Of a DNA stretch of 64,000 bases, positions 35,266 to 44,800 are shown one piece after another; position 1 is the stretch's first letter; the number at the start of each line of letters is the position of its first letter. The notes under the pieces were generated by a model, which saw only the letters and a program-made list of their open reading frames with translations, searched no databases and had not been told where the DNA came from. This DNA is from Saccharibacillus qingshengii. GTDB lineage: Bacteria; Bacillota; Bacilli; Paenibacillales; Paenibacillaceae. Position numbers and translations under genes: made by a program. The DNA lies in the NCBI RefSeq assembly GCF_013185195.1, contig NZ_JAAZWC010000007.1, positions 124,001 to 188,000 of the forward strand. The letters run 5' to 3'.

Positions 35266-36171
35266 TCAGTCGGCAAGCGTCGAGATCGAAGCGTAGACAA
35301 GCGGTCCGAACGTCTCGGATTCCGTACCCGAAGGCATGTGGATTTCGACTTGGTACCCTTTGTTTTGCGTTTCCCAAAGTCCGAATTGGCCGGTGCCGTT
35401 ATCGCCTTCCGCCGACATGAACAAGCGCGAAGCCGACAAGGCGGCCGGGATATTCGCTCCTTTGAGCTCGGCGGCTTTGCCGTAGTCTTTGAGCGCGGTC
35501 TGTCCTTCTTTACGCAGGCCCGCCAGTCCGTAGCCCTTGGCGAGCGGCGTGATCGTCGCGTAGTAATCCGGGTTGTCCGCCATCGTCAGCAGATTCTTCT
35601 CGGCATCGAACTTCAGGCCTTTCATCGCGTAAAAAGCGTACCCGTACCCTTCCTGCAGGCTGCCCGTTACGGAATCCGTCGAAGAAGCTCCGGCCACTTC
35701 GAACGATTCGGTTTTGGGACGGTCCGCTCCCGCGCCTTTTTTGCCCTGTTTGGCTTTGTCGGCCGGTTTGATGTCCGCAGCCGCCGCTCCGGCATCGCTT
35801 GACGCGCCGCCTTTGGAATCGGTGTTCTTGGAGTCGGCAGAGCCGGGAGCTGCCGCTTCCGGCTTCTTGTCGTCCGCGGAATCGCCTGCAGCCGTTTTGC
35901 CGTCGGCTGCCGTGTCAGCGGACGCTTTGTCGCCCGAAGCCGCTTCTTCCTTCGTGTCCGCAGCAGCGGTCTTGTCGCCTTCCTTGTCGTCTGCCGCCGC
36001 TTCGTCGGCCGGCGCTGTCGCCGGTTCCTCGATACCTTCTTGGCCCGAAGTCGCGGCCGTTCCGGCCGGTTCGGTCTGAGCGGCGGGTTCGGATTCGCTG
36101 CCGCAGGCCGCCAGAGCACCGCTCAGCAGCAGTACACCGAGCAGGCTCGCCGCACGAGTGTAAGTTTTCAT
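35266..36171 (-). CDS. Lipoprotein with long low-complexity linker
   Basis: A signal peptide ends in the lipobox LAAC (Cys23), so the 301-residue protein should be anchored on the outer face of the membrane. Residues about 25-155 are almost entirely Ala, Asp, Glu, Lys, Gly and Ser, an unstructured linker long enough to reach into the wall. A small folded domain (about 158-301) follows, with FEVAGASSTDSVTGSLQEGYGYAFYAMKG and a C-terminal strand VYASISTLAD. I do not recognise this domain. It seems to be a single gene. The A/D/K/S-rich stretch makes its exact repeat length likely to vary among strains. Confidence 0.8.
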   Translation of the reverse strand: MKTYTRAASLLGVLLLSGALAACGSESEPAAQTEPAGTAATSGQEGIEEPATAPADEAAADDKEGDKTAAADTKEEAASGDKASADTAADGKTAAGDSADDKKPEAAAPGSADSKNTDSKGGASSDAGAAAADIKPADKAKQGKKGAGADRPKTESFEVAGASSTDSVTGSLQEGYGYAFYAMKGLKFDAEKNLLTMADNPDYYATITPLAKGYGLAGLRKEGQTALKDYGKAAELKGANIPAALSASRLFMSAEGDNGTGQFGLWETQNKGYQVEIHMPSGTESETFGPLVYASISTLAD

Positions 36172-36340
36172 GCTTCATGCACCTCCTGTTGAAAATAGAC
36201 GCGGACTTCTGCCGAAAAGTTCCAACAAAAAATCCCCTGCGTCGCACTTTCTCCAATTAACCCTTACATGGCGGCGTGACTCAGAAAGCAGGCAAAACGA
36301 CGGCTCTCCATATAGGCACAGCACGGACGGAGCGCCTTTT

Positions 36341-36370
36341 CCCGCATTAATCCGCATTAACCCGCATTAA
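36341..36370. repeat. Three tandem 10-base repeats
   Basis: CCGCATTAA occurs three times in a row with a 10-base period (36341, 36351 and 36361, first base C or T). It lies directly beside the T run of the glycan locus terminator. The rest of the 36172-36509 space shows no gene. Confidence 0.85.
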
Positions 36371-36402
36371 AAAGACGCGTTTTCCGGATGGGAAAACGCG
36401 TC
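36369..36402 (-). terminator. Terminator of the glycan locus
   Basis: On the minus strand GACGCGTTTTCC pairs perfectly with GGAAAACGCGTC and is followed by TTTTT. It lies about 108 bases after the GH42-like gene and ends the whole locus. Confidence 0.9.
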
Positions 36403-36509
36403 AGAATCTGTATGAAGTCGGTTTTGGCGGAAGACGGCTGCGATCCGCAAAGTCCGAAAGTCTTGAGGAATCCGCCGATGCCCGGAAGGCTGCCCGCCTG
36501 TTTGCGTAC

Positions 36510-39500
36510 CTACTCCCCGATTTCGATCTCCACTTCGTGCGGCCGGTAGACTGCCGTAACCGCGCCCGAAGCGTCCACCGCGAACAGCACGGAACGTTCG
36601 CTCTCGAGCATGAAATCGTACACTTTGCCGCTCGCGCGGTCACGCACCTTGATCTCGGTGTCCCAGGCGTATTCGGATACGAATACGTACAGGCTGCCGG
36701 CCGCAAAGTTCAGCTTGCGGCCGTACACGCCGGCGAGTTCCCCGCCGGCCAGCCAGTCCAGGTCGTCGACGACGCCGGCCTGCTTCGCGGCGTAGCGGTA
36801 CAGTTCGGCGATCGGCTCGTCGCCCGATCCGAGCTCGAGCGGCAGCGGGCTCCAGATCAAGCGCCCTTTGCCGTTCGGCACGTCGAGTACCGCGTCCGCC
36901 CGGCCTTCGGCGTCGGCCGGCACTTCCTTGAGCGTCTCCGCGATGCGGCGTCCGCCGAACGAGACCGGCAGGCGTCTGCCGTCAAGCTCCAGCATCTCTT
37001 CTCGCCGCACGTTCGACAGCGTGCGGATGCCGAGCAGTTTGTCCGCGCGGTCGGACTCGTGCCAGTAGGCGTCGAGTCCGGCCGGGCCGGTAATGACAAG
37101 CGTCGCCTGCGTCGACTTGGCGATGCGCAGCAGCTTCTTCATCGAATCCTCGTCCATGTTGTGCGGACTCGGCAGCAGGATCAGCTTGGCCGGATGGGAC
37201 TTGAGGCTGTCGAGCCGGTATTCGGACACGGCCCGGAAAGGCAGCTTGAGTCCGTACGTCAGCACCCGCGTCAGCCGGTTCGTGCTCTCGACCGCGAACG
37301 AGCGGTTCGAGAAATCGTTCGAATACGGGAACACGGCGGCTACTTCTTCCAGGCGGCGTCCCTGGAACAGGTCGCGGACCTGCGCCATGAAGCTTCCGAA
37401 ATCGTACGAGACGTCGGCTTCGGGCTTCTCCGTACCGTCGGCGCGCAGCGCGCCGATATGCGATTCGTTGGCATTATCCATATAGAAATTGGTATTCCAG
37501 ATCCACTGGATGGCACCCGCGCCGCCTGTCGAGAAGGCGTACGCGTATTTGCGTTCCAGGAAATTGCGCAGCTCGGCTTCGCTGCGCTTCGCCCGGCCGT
37601 CCGGCGTCTCCACGTACATGATGCCGGTCTCCTGGATCACGTTCGGCTTGTCCGGCGTCTTGGTGAACACGCCGTCCCAGACGAGGCTGTCGTTCAGCCA
37701 CCACGAATGAACCGTCGTGTAATCGACGGCATCTTCGTAGAACAGCGGCGACGGACGCTGCGCGCCGAGCGCTTCGTCCTGCCCGACGGTCACGAGATGG
37801 CCCGGGACCAACTGCTTGATCGACGACGTCAGCTCGGCCGCCCAGGCGCTGTGCATCTCGACCGAGAACAGCGAATAATCGAGCCAGCGCGTGCCTTTTT
37901 TGCCTTTGTGCATATCCTGCACGTCGAAATTGATGTCGGCGAACTCCGGCACGGCCGCCGCTTCGAACGAAGGCAGCTCGGCCGGCGTCATGTTCCAGTG
38001 TTCGCGCAGCTCGTGAATCGAACCGTGACGGTTCTTGAGCCAGGTCACGAAAGCAGCCCGCTCGTATTCGTCATGCAGCGAACGCGGTCCGTTCGAGAAG
38101 ATCTGCAGCGGATCGAACATCGAAGGTTCGTTGATCAGATCCCAATCGACATGCGTCGTCCGCGTATGGCGGCTGACGATCGAGCGGATAAAGCGCTTCT
38201 GCGCTTCGACGCTCTGCGGGTCCAGATACGGATTCGTGCCTTCCCACGTCTCCGGGGTGAACGAGAAGAACGTGAACGTCACGTGCAGCTTATGCTTCGC
38301 CGCCGTCAGCAGGAACGCGTCGATCGCGCGCAGCACTTCTTCGGACGCATGTCCGTCGACCTGCATCACGTTGCGGTACGCGGTCCAGATGCCGGTCCGA
38401 ATCCAGTTGATGCCGGCATTCGCCATCGCCGCCATGTCGCGGTCCCAGACGGCCGCGTTCGGCAGGAACAAGAATTTGCGCGCGACGTCCGACGTCATAT
38501 ACGTCATGCCGACGATCGGCAGCGGACGTCCGTCCTGAACGAAATAATCGCGGTTCGCCGAGATCGGACTGCCGGAAGAGAGCAGATCCTCGTCCTGTCC
38601 CCAGAAGCCCTGCTTCAATACGCGCACTTCGCCCGCCGGCGATTCGGCGATACATGTGACGAGGTACAGTCCCGGCTGTACGTCGAACGTCAGCGGAATA
38701 TTCAGCGTGGTCCAGTCGTACGTGACCGGCGCCGCGATCTCGCGCGCGAACACTTCCGAACCGTCCGGCGCCGCGACGCTCAAACGGAATGTCCAGGTGT
38801 GGGGCGAAGCCTGCGCTCCGGTATTTTCCGCGGTGGTCTGCGCAGCGGCAGCCTGAGTTCCGTCCGTCGATACCGTCCCTTCTCCGCCCGCGCCGGATTT
38901 AGCAATCCGCTCGACTTTGCCGCCGGTAATCAGCCGGCCGACGTCTTCCTGCCCCGCAAAAGCCGGCAGATTCGCCGGCAGCCCGGCGCGCCGGATGATC
39001 TGCGCGCGCAGCGTCAGCCGCGCTCGCTCGCCCGGCTCGTAGACCGCGCTGCGGGTCGCAAGCGACAGCTCCGCGGTCTCCCGGGCGCAGAACGCGGCCC
39101 AGCGGGCCAGCGCTTCAAGCCCCTGCCCTTCGGACAGCGACGCCGTCAGCGGACGGTTCACGAAGATCCAGCGCGAGCCGGCGAAGGCGCCGCGCACCTG
39201 CTCCCACAGCACGACCGGCGCCGCGATCGGCCGGTCCGACGCGTCGTACGCCCGCAGCAGCGGCGTGATGAACGTGCTCATCGTGCCCGCCGAGCCCATC
39301 TGCTCCGGCAGATCGGCGTCGCGGGTCGTATGCGGCACCAGATTCCAGGTGCCGACGCTTGCTCCGGGCGAGTCCGCGCCCGGTTCGGAGCCCGCAGCGG
39401 AGCCCGGCTCCGCGCCGGCTGCTCCGCCGAACAGGATCTCGTCGCCGCGCAGCAGCGGCCGCTCCGGCGAAGCTTCCAGGCGGACCGCCCGGGAAGCGTC

Positions 39501-39890
39501 CACCGGCAGCGCTTCATGGATATGCAGCTGCTGGTGATAGCCGGTCTGCTCCGGGCCGATCCGCCAGCGGCCGCTTTCCTGACGTACCGGACGCTTGAAC
39601 GGCGCGCCGCCGACGCTCAGCAGGCCGCCGCCTTTTTGGAGAAACTTCAGGATGCTGCTCCAGGCGCTCTCCGGGAAATACGGCGCATGCAGATTGACCA
39701 ATACGCCGTTTCCGTCGCCGCAGCGATCGTTCAAGGCGTCGCCGAGATCGGCCGCGCTCGTCACGACGCCGTACGCGCTTAGTTCTTTCAGTCCCGGCAG
39801 CGGGCCGGAAGCGGGAAAGCTCGGATCGCGGAAAAAGATCAATCGTCCGTTCACCGGCTCCGCCGCTTTTTTTAAATAAGTTTCACTCAC
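36510..39890 (-). CDS. Large GH42-like glycoside hydrolase
   Basis: The 1126-residue protein has a central (beta/alpha)8 barrel of clan GH-A. The likely acid/base is Glu588 in LINEP and the likely nucleophile Glu754 in IQETG, 166 residues apart as in GH42. A glutamine-amidotransferase-like domain, as in GH42 trimerisation domains, follows (about 860-960, KLILLPSPHNMDEDSM). The N-terminal ~480 residues are unusual: a second such domain (about 40-110), an Ala/Gly/Pro linker, and a beta-sandwich. No signal peptide is present, so it acts in the cytoplasm. GTG 39890 overlaps the GH125 stop (GTGA). Next to two alpha-mannosidases, cleavage of a beta-linked mannosyl or galactosyl sugar is plausible but unproven. 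Confidence 0.78.
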   Translation of the reverse strand: MSETYLKKAAEPVNGRLIFFRDPSFPASGPLPGLKELSAYGVVTSAADLGDALNDRCGDGNGVLVNLHAPYFPESAWSSILKFLQKGGGLLSVGGAPFKRPVRQESGRWRIGPEQTGYHQQLHIHEALPVDASRAVRLEASPERPLLRGDEILFGGAAGAEPGSAAGSEPGADSPGASVGTWNLVPHTTRDADLPEQMGSAGTMSTFITPLLRAYDASDRPIAAPVVLWEQVRGAFAGSRWIFVNRPLTASLSEGQGLEALARWAAFCARETAELSLATRSAVYEPGERARLTLRAQIIRRAGLPANLPAFAGQEDVGRLITGGKVERIAKSGAGGEGTVSTDGTQAAAAQTTAENTGAQASPHTWTFRLSVAAPDGSEVFAREIAAPVTYDWTTLNIPLTFDVQPGLYLVTCIAESPAGEVRVLKQGFWGQDEDLLSSGSPISANRDYFVQDGRPLPIVGMTYMTSDVARKFLFLPNAAVWDRDMAAMANAGINWIRTGIWTAYRNVMQVDGHASEEVLRAIDAFLLTAAKHKLHVTFTFFSFTPETWEGTNPYLDPQSVEAQKRFIRSIVSRHTRTTHVDWDLINEPSMFDPLQIFSNGPRSLHDEYERAAFVTWLKNRHGSIHELREHWNMTPAELPSFEAAAVPEFADINFDVQDMHKGKKGTRWLDYSLFSVEMHSAWAAELTSSIKQLVPGHLVTVGQDEALGAQRPSPLFYEDAVDYTTVHSWWLNDSLVWDGVFTKTPDKPNVIQETGIMYVETPDGRAKRSEAELRNFLERKYAYAFSTGGAGAIQWIWNTNFYMDNANESHIGALRADGTEKPEADVSYDFGSFMAQVRDLFQGRRLEEVAAVFPYSNDFSNRSFAVESTNRLTRVLTYGLKLPFRAVSEYRLDSLKSHPAKLILLPSPHNMDEDSMKKLLRIAKSTQATLVITGPAGLDAYWHESDRADKLLGIRTLSNVRREEMLELDGRRLPVSFGGRRIAETLKEVPADAEGRADAVLDVPNGKGRLIWSPLPLELGSGDEPIAELYRYAAKQAGVVDDLDWLAGGELAGVYGRKLNFAAGSLYVFVSEYAWDTEIKVRDRASGKVYDFMLESERSVLFAVDASGAVTAVYRPHEVEIEIGE

Positions 39891-41206
39891 AGGATGCCCT
39901 CCTTCATCGATTTGTACACAAGCTGCGAGAACAGGCTGTTCGACCAGGCGAACCATTTGCGCGTAAACACCGTCGGGTCGTCCACATGGAAGCCTTCGTG
40001 CATATAGCCGGTGTCCGCGTCCGTATTCTCCAGCATGGCGATCAACTCAAGCTTCTCCTCCTTGCTCTGCGCCGTCAAGCCCTGCATCGAAAGCGCCATA
40101 TGCCAGACGTAATTCGGCGGGGTGTGCGGACTGCCGATTCCTTTTGCCGCTGTGCCTTCGTAATAGAACGGATTTTCTTTGCTCAATGCGAAACGCCGCG
40201 TATTCTGGTAGATCGGATCGTCGGCGCTCGTGTAACCCAGATAAGGAATCGACATAAGGCCCGGCGTGCCGGCGTCGTCCATCAGGCAGTGGTTGCCGAA
40301 GCCGTCTGTCTCGTACGCATAGATCGGCCCGAACTCCGGATGGCGATACACGCCGTACAGCGCGATGCCCCGGTCGATTTCCTGCTCCAATTTTTGGAGT
40401 TCGCGCACATAATCCTGATCCCGGAAAATCCATTCGAAAAACTCCTGCATCTGGCGCAGCGCCACGACCGCAAACATATTGCCCGGGATGTTGTAATGGA
40501 AATCGCACGCGTCGTCGCTTGAGCGGAAGCCGGACCAGACCATCCCCGTGTAGTTGACCGGCATGCCGAGCCCTTTGTTTTGCAGCGTGTCGTGCGCAAT
40601 GCCGTTATCGCGGCCGAAACGGTACGGAGACTGCTCCATATGATACTGCTCGGTGCGGAACACCTTGACGATCTCTTCCATCGCGATGCGGAAATCTTCG
40701 TCGAAAATGTCTGTCAATTCCGTTTCCTTCCAATAAAGGTAAGCCAGACGCACGACGAAGCAGAGCGAGTCGATCTCGAACTTGCGCTCCCATACCCACG
40801 GGGACATCTCGGTGCCGTCGTTTTTGTTCCAGTGCCAATCGTTGGCCGATTCGTTGAACGCGTTGGCATAAGGATCGATCCGCACGTACTGCACATGGCG
40901 CTTGATCAGCCCGCCGATGATCCGCTGGAGATCCTTGTCTTCTTTGGCAAAAGGAATATAATGCACGACCTGCTCGACCGAGTCCCGCAGCCAGCTGGCC
41001 GGAATATCGCCGGTGATGACGAACGTCGTCCCGTCGTCCATCAGCTTGGTCGTCGTCTCGAGCGTGTTCGGAAAACAGTTCTTGAACAGCTGCAGCAGCT
41101 TGGGACGGTGCGCCAGTTCTTTGTCCGCCTCGTCCAGCACGGCCTGCACCGCCTGCGGCAGTTCGAATTTGGGCATCGGGATTTTGGGAAGTCTGAATTG
41201 TTCCAA
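39887..41206 (-). CDS. GH125 exo-alpha-1,6-mannosidase
   Basis: The 439-residue length and sequence match GH125 throughout, including GDIPASWLRDSVEQVVHY (about 66-83), HVQYVRIDPYANAFNESANDWHW (about 104-126) and a late Trp-rich end. Known GH125 enzymes release terminal alpha-1,6-linked mannose by an inverting, metal-independent mechanism. It lacks a signal peptide. The start is TTG at 41206 after GGAGCG. It is translationally coupled to the GH42-like gene; a 668-base non-coding space holding palindrome array 2 separates it from GH38 upstream. Confidence 0.93.
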   Translation of the reverse strand: MEQFRLPKIPMPKFELPQAVQAVLDEADKELAHRPKLLQLFKNCFPNTLETTTKLMDDGTTFVITGDIPASWLRDSVEQVVHYIPFAKEDKDLQRIIGGLIKRHVQYVRIDPYANAFNESANDWHWNKNDGTEMSPWVWERKFEIDSLCFVVRLAYLYWKETELTDIFDEDFRIAMEEIVKVFRTEQYHMEQSPYRFGRDNGIAHDTLQNKGLGMPVNYTGMVWSGFRSSDDACDFHYNIPGNMFAVVALRQMQEFFEWIFRDQDYVRELQKLEQEIDRGIALYGVYRHPEFGPIYAYETDGFGNHCLMDDAGTPGLMSIPYLGYTSADDPIYQNTRRFALSKENPFYYEGTAAKGIGSPHTPPNYVWHMALSMQGLTAQSKEEKLELIAMLENTDADTGYMHEGFHVDDPTVFTRKWFAWSNSLFSQLVYKSMKEGIL

Positions 41207-41391
41207 GAGAATCGCTCCTTTTTGGGAAAAGATTGAAGGTGCTCGTGCGATTTATGCGACTTGCGTGTTCGTTCGAATTGTCTGCTATTTTGCGCGAATT
41301 GCCTGCTGCTTGATTCTTAGTGCTTTCCGCTTTGCGATTCCTGCTTTCTGCTTCTTGCTTCCTGCTTCCTGCTTTGCGACTCTTCCTAGGG
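41207..41391. other. Purine/pyrimidine-skewed spacer upstream of GH125
   Basis: About 41290-41390 consists of degenerate repeats of GCTTTGCGATTCCTGC and CTTCCTG units, strongly pyrimidine-rich on the plus strand. No gene or clear promoter is seen. Confidence 0.45.
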
Positions 41392-41579
41392 AATGTGGTC
41401 TTTTTGACCACATTTTCCGCTTGAAAGCTCTTTTTTTATCAAAATGTTGCTTTTATGAACACATTTTGGGCAAAAAAAGCGAAAATCGGCGAGGATGCGC
41501 TTAAAATGTTGACTTTATGATCACATTTATGCGAATCCGGCCTTTTTTCCGGCAAAATGTTGTCTTTTCGATCACATTT
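41392..41579. repeat. Array 2: four imperfect palindromes at fixed spacing
   Basis: Units lie at 41392-41416, 41441-41467, 41503-41528 and 41554-41579. Each has a left arm AAAATGTTG or AATGTGGTC and a right arm GACCACATTTT, GAACACATTTT or GATCACATTT. Centre spacings are about 50, 61 and 51, the same pattern as array 1 at 11145-11334. The 50-base spacers again contain a run of six or seven T, and the 61-base spacer an A run. Confidence 0.78.
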
Positions 41580-41874
41580 GCCGGATTTGAGTTTGATTTT
41601 TGCTGGCTCGATTTGATTTGGTTTGGTTCGGTATTGATTTGCCTTGATCCGATCCGATTTGATTCTATCCGGTTCAATCCGGTTTACTCTGCTCGATTCG
41701 CCGAATTCGCTGACCGATACCCGGCCGCTCCAACCCAAAACCGGCGCGCCGCAGCAACCGGCTCGGCCGTCAAAACGGCTGTCGGATTACTGCGGGGCGC
41801 CGGCGGTTGAAGAGGAAGGACCGAAACGAAAGAACCGAAGTCAACGCAAGCCGCAAGTCCGGTCCGATACGGGT
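41580..41874. other. Degenerate GATTT repeats, no gene
   Basis: About 41585-41690 is a degenerate series of GATTTGATT, GGTTTGGTT and GATCCGATCC units, followed by sequence with small inverted repeats. No gene and no convincing terminator for GH38 is seen, so read-through into GH125 is possible. Confidence 0.45.
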
Positions 41875-44800
41875 CTAGCTCCGGATCAATTTGACCGTCT
41901 TGATCTCGTACGGCTTGAACGTAAGCCGCAGCGCGGCGTTCTCGATCAGGTCAAGCTCTTCGCCGTCTTCTTCCAGCGCGCCGGACAGGACCGCACGCTC
42001 GAACGCGTGACGGACATTCAGTTCGACCGTTTCCCGGCCGCCTACCGACTCGTACATCCGTACGATAAGGCCGGTTCCGTCTTCGGCCGGTTTGACCGTG
42101 TCCAGTATAACATGCTCGCCCGTGAAAAGAATGGACTCCATCGAAGACGACAGGTCGCCCGGATGTGCCGTCGTACGGACTACCGGAAGTTCCTGGTTGA
42201 GCGCTGCCGCAGCCTGAACCGTATGGGCGGACACCCAGCTGCCCGCGTGCGGATACAGCGAATACGTGAAGTCGTGTTCGCCCAGATCCGCCTGCGTATC
42301 CGGCCATTTCGGTGCCCGGAGCAGCGACAGGCGAATCGTGCTGCCCTGAATGTCATAGCCGTATTTGCAGTCGTTCAGCAGGCTGACGCCGTAGCCGCGC
42401 TCGGATACGTCGGCGAACCGGTGTCCGCACACTTCGAACTGCGCCTGTTCCCAGCTCGTATTGCGATGCGTCGGCCGCTCCAGCGAACCAAACGGGATTT
42501 CGTAGGTCGCTTTTTCCGCCAGCACGTCGACCGGGAAAGCGACCTTGAGCAGCTTGTGCGCTTCGTGCCACGACACATGGGTCTTGAAGTCGATACGGCG
42601 GTCGTATTTGTAGAAAATAACGTCCTGCTCGATGATCGATTCGCTGAGCTTCCAGCGGAAGCGCAGGATGTCGCGCACGCCGCCCGACGCAACCACCGAA
42701 CGTTCCAGCAGCTCGGCTGCGCCCGCAGGCTGTTTCTCGAACCGCGGATCGATATCCCAGGCATCCCACTCCGTCGGACGGTCATGGAAGAACTGGAAGA
42801 CGTTCGCCGCTTCGCCCGGCTGGATCACTTCGCGCTCCTCCTGCTTGTCGATCAGCGAAACGATCTCCCCGCGGTCATTGAAACGCACGGTGTAGAAAGG
42901 CGCTTCCCAGACATCAGGGAATCCCTCTTCTATCGACGAACTTTCCTGCAGGACGACTGCCGAAGCCTCCGGGGCCGACTCTGCGGCGACCGCCGAACCG
43001 CCTTCCGCCGCGTACTGGGAAACCGCCGCTTCTGCGCCCGTGCCCGCTTCGCGCAGCCAGATCGTGGTGTACCCGAGCGACGGAATATGCGGCACGTACA
43101 CGGTCAGGCTTCCGCTGCCTTCGTCGTAGTCGGCTTCCAGGCGCTCGCCTTCCGAGTCGTAAGCTTCCTGCCCGGCCGCCTGTTCGATCGTGACGGTCGC
43201 GAAGCGATACCAGCCCAGACTGTTGAAAACAATATACGGCGTGCCTTCGCCTTCGGTGTTGATCCGATCCGCAAGTGCGTGCGTGCCGATATCCAGACTG
43301 CGTTTGCCTTCGGTAAACACCTCCGCGTATTCCGCGTCCGACGTCTCGTACGTTTCCGTGATCGCCGAACCCGGAATGATATCGTGGAACTGGTTAAGCA
43401 GGATCAGCTTCCAGCCTCGGTGCAGCGATTCCAGCGCTTCGCCGTAGCCGGCATGGACCTGGGAATCCCCCGCCGCCAGCACGTTCCACAGTTCCGCTTC
43501 GCGGTACAGCACTTCCGCTTTGCGGTTCGCCCGCTTGTTGTAGGCATGCGTCGTATACGTGCCGCGGTGCAGCTCCAGATACAGGTCGCCGCGCCAGACC
43601 GGCAGTTCCGGCTCCGCCTGGCGGATGCCGTCGAAGAACTCCGCCGCCGTGCCGTAGCGGCTCGAAGGCTGGCCGACCATCAGCTCGGCGCGGTCGATAT
43701 ACTCCAGCATCTCGCGCGTCACGCCGCCGCCGCCGTCGCCGTGCCCGTACAGCAGCATCTGCTCCGAATGTTTGTCTTTTTGCCGGTAGGACTGCCAGTG
43801 TTCGTGCACGTCTTTGGGATGCGTATGCTCGTTGACGCCGTGGTTGAGATAAGACAGAATCGGCGTTCCGTCGATACCGACCCAATGGAACAGATCGTAC
43901 GGGAACGTGTTCGTATCGTTCCAGTTCAGCTTCGTCGTCATGAAGTATTCCACGCCGCCGTGCTTGAGAATCTGCGGCAGCGACGCGCAGTAGCCGAACG
44001 TGTCCGGCAGCCATTCGATCCGCGAGATTTTGCCGAATTCCTCCTGGTAGAAACGCTGTCCGTACAGCATCTGGCGCATCAGCGATTCGCCGCTCGGGAT
44101 ATTGAGATCCGGTTCGACCCACATGCCCCCGACCAGTTCCCAGCGCCCTTCGCGGATACGGGCTTTGACCCGCTCGTACAGTTCGGGATCGTTCTGCTTG
44201 AGGAAATCGAACAGGATTGGCTGGCTCTGCGTGTACAGATAATCCGGGTATTCGCACATCAGCGTGTCGACGCTCGAGAACGTGCGGCTCGTCTTGCGCA
44301 CCGTCTCTCGTACCGGCCACAGCCAGGCGATATCGATATGCGACTGGCCGACCATGATCTCGCGGCCTTCGGCGTTATTGCCGCCGATCTCGAGCGTACG
44401 GGTGCGAAGCTGCTGTTCGATGTTCGAGACCGCCGCGCCTTCGCGCACGTCCGCTTCGTTCAATCCGGTAAAAGCATCCATCGCGCCGTGCAGGGCTTCC
44501 ATCAGGCGTACGCGGCGGAAATCGGTGTCCGGCAGCAGCGCCGCCGAATCGCGCACAACCGTCACCGTGTACATGAGGCTGCGCACCGGTTCGTTCGGCA
44601 GCACGAGCAGACTGCGGATCGAGGTGATCGGCGGCTTGATCGTCGCCTGCCGGTTCAGCGGATCGTGCGGTTCGGGAATGATGTCGAACATTTCGATTTC
44701 GAGTTCCGGCGTCCGGCCGACGTGCTTGAGATCAAGCGTAGCGTACGTATGGTTGTCGTCGATGCCCTGATAGGAAGCGCCGTTCACCCGCAGCAGCCCT

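Noticed and set aside
36537-39782. Open frame of over 1000 codons on the plus strand opposite the GH42-like gene
   Set aside because: It is Arg/His-rich, has no motif or ribosome binding site and mirrors a clear enzyme gene; GC-rich third positions explain it.
41392-41579. Palindrome array as ordinary operators for a glycan regulator
   Set aside because: A near-identical geometry lies 30 kb away beside unrelated genes and at convergent ends, so a dispersed repeat family fits better.
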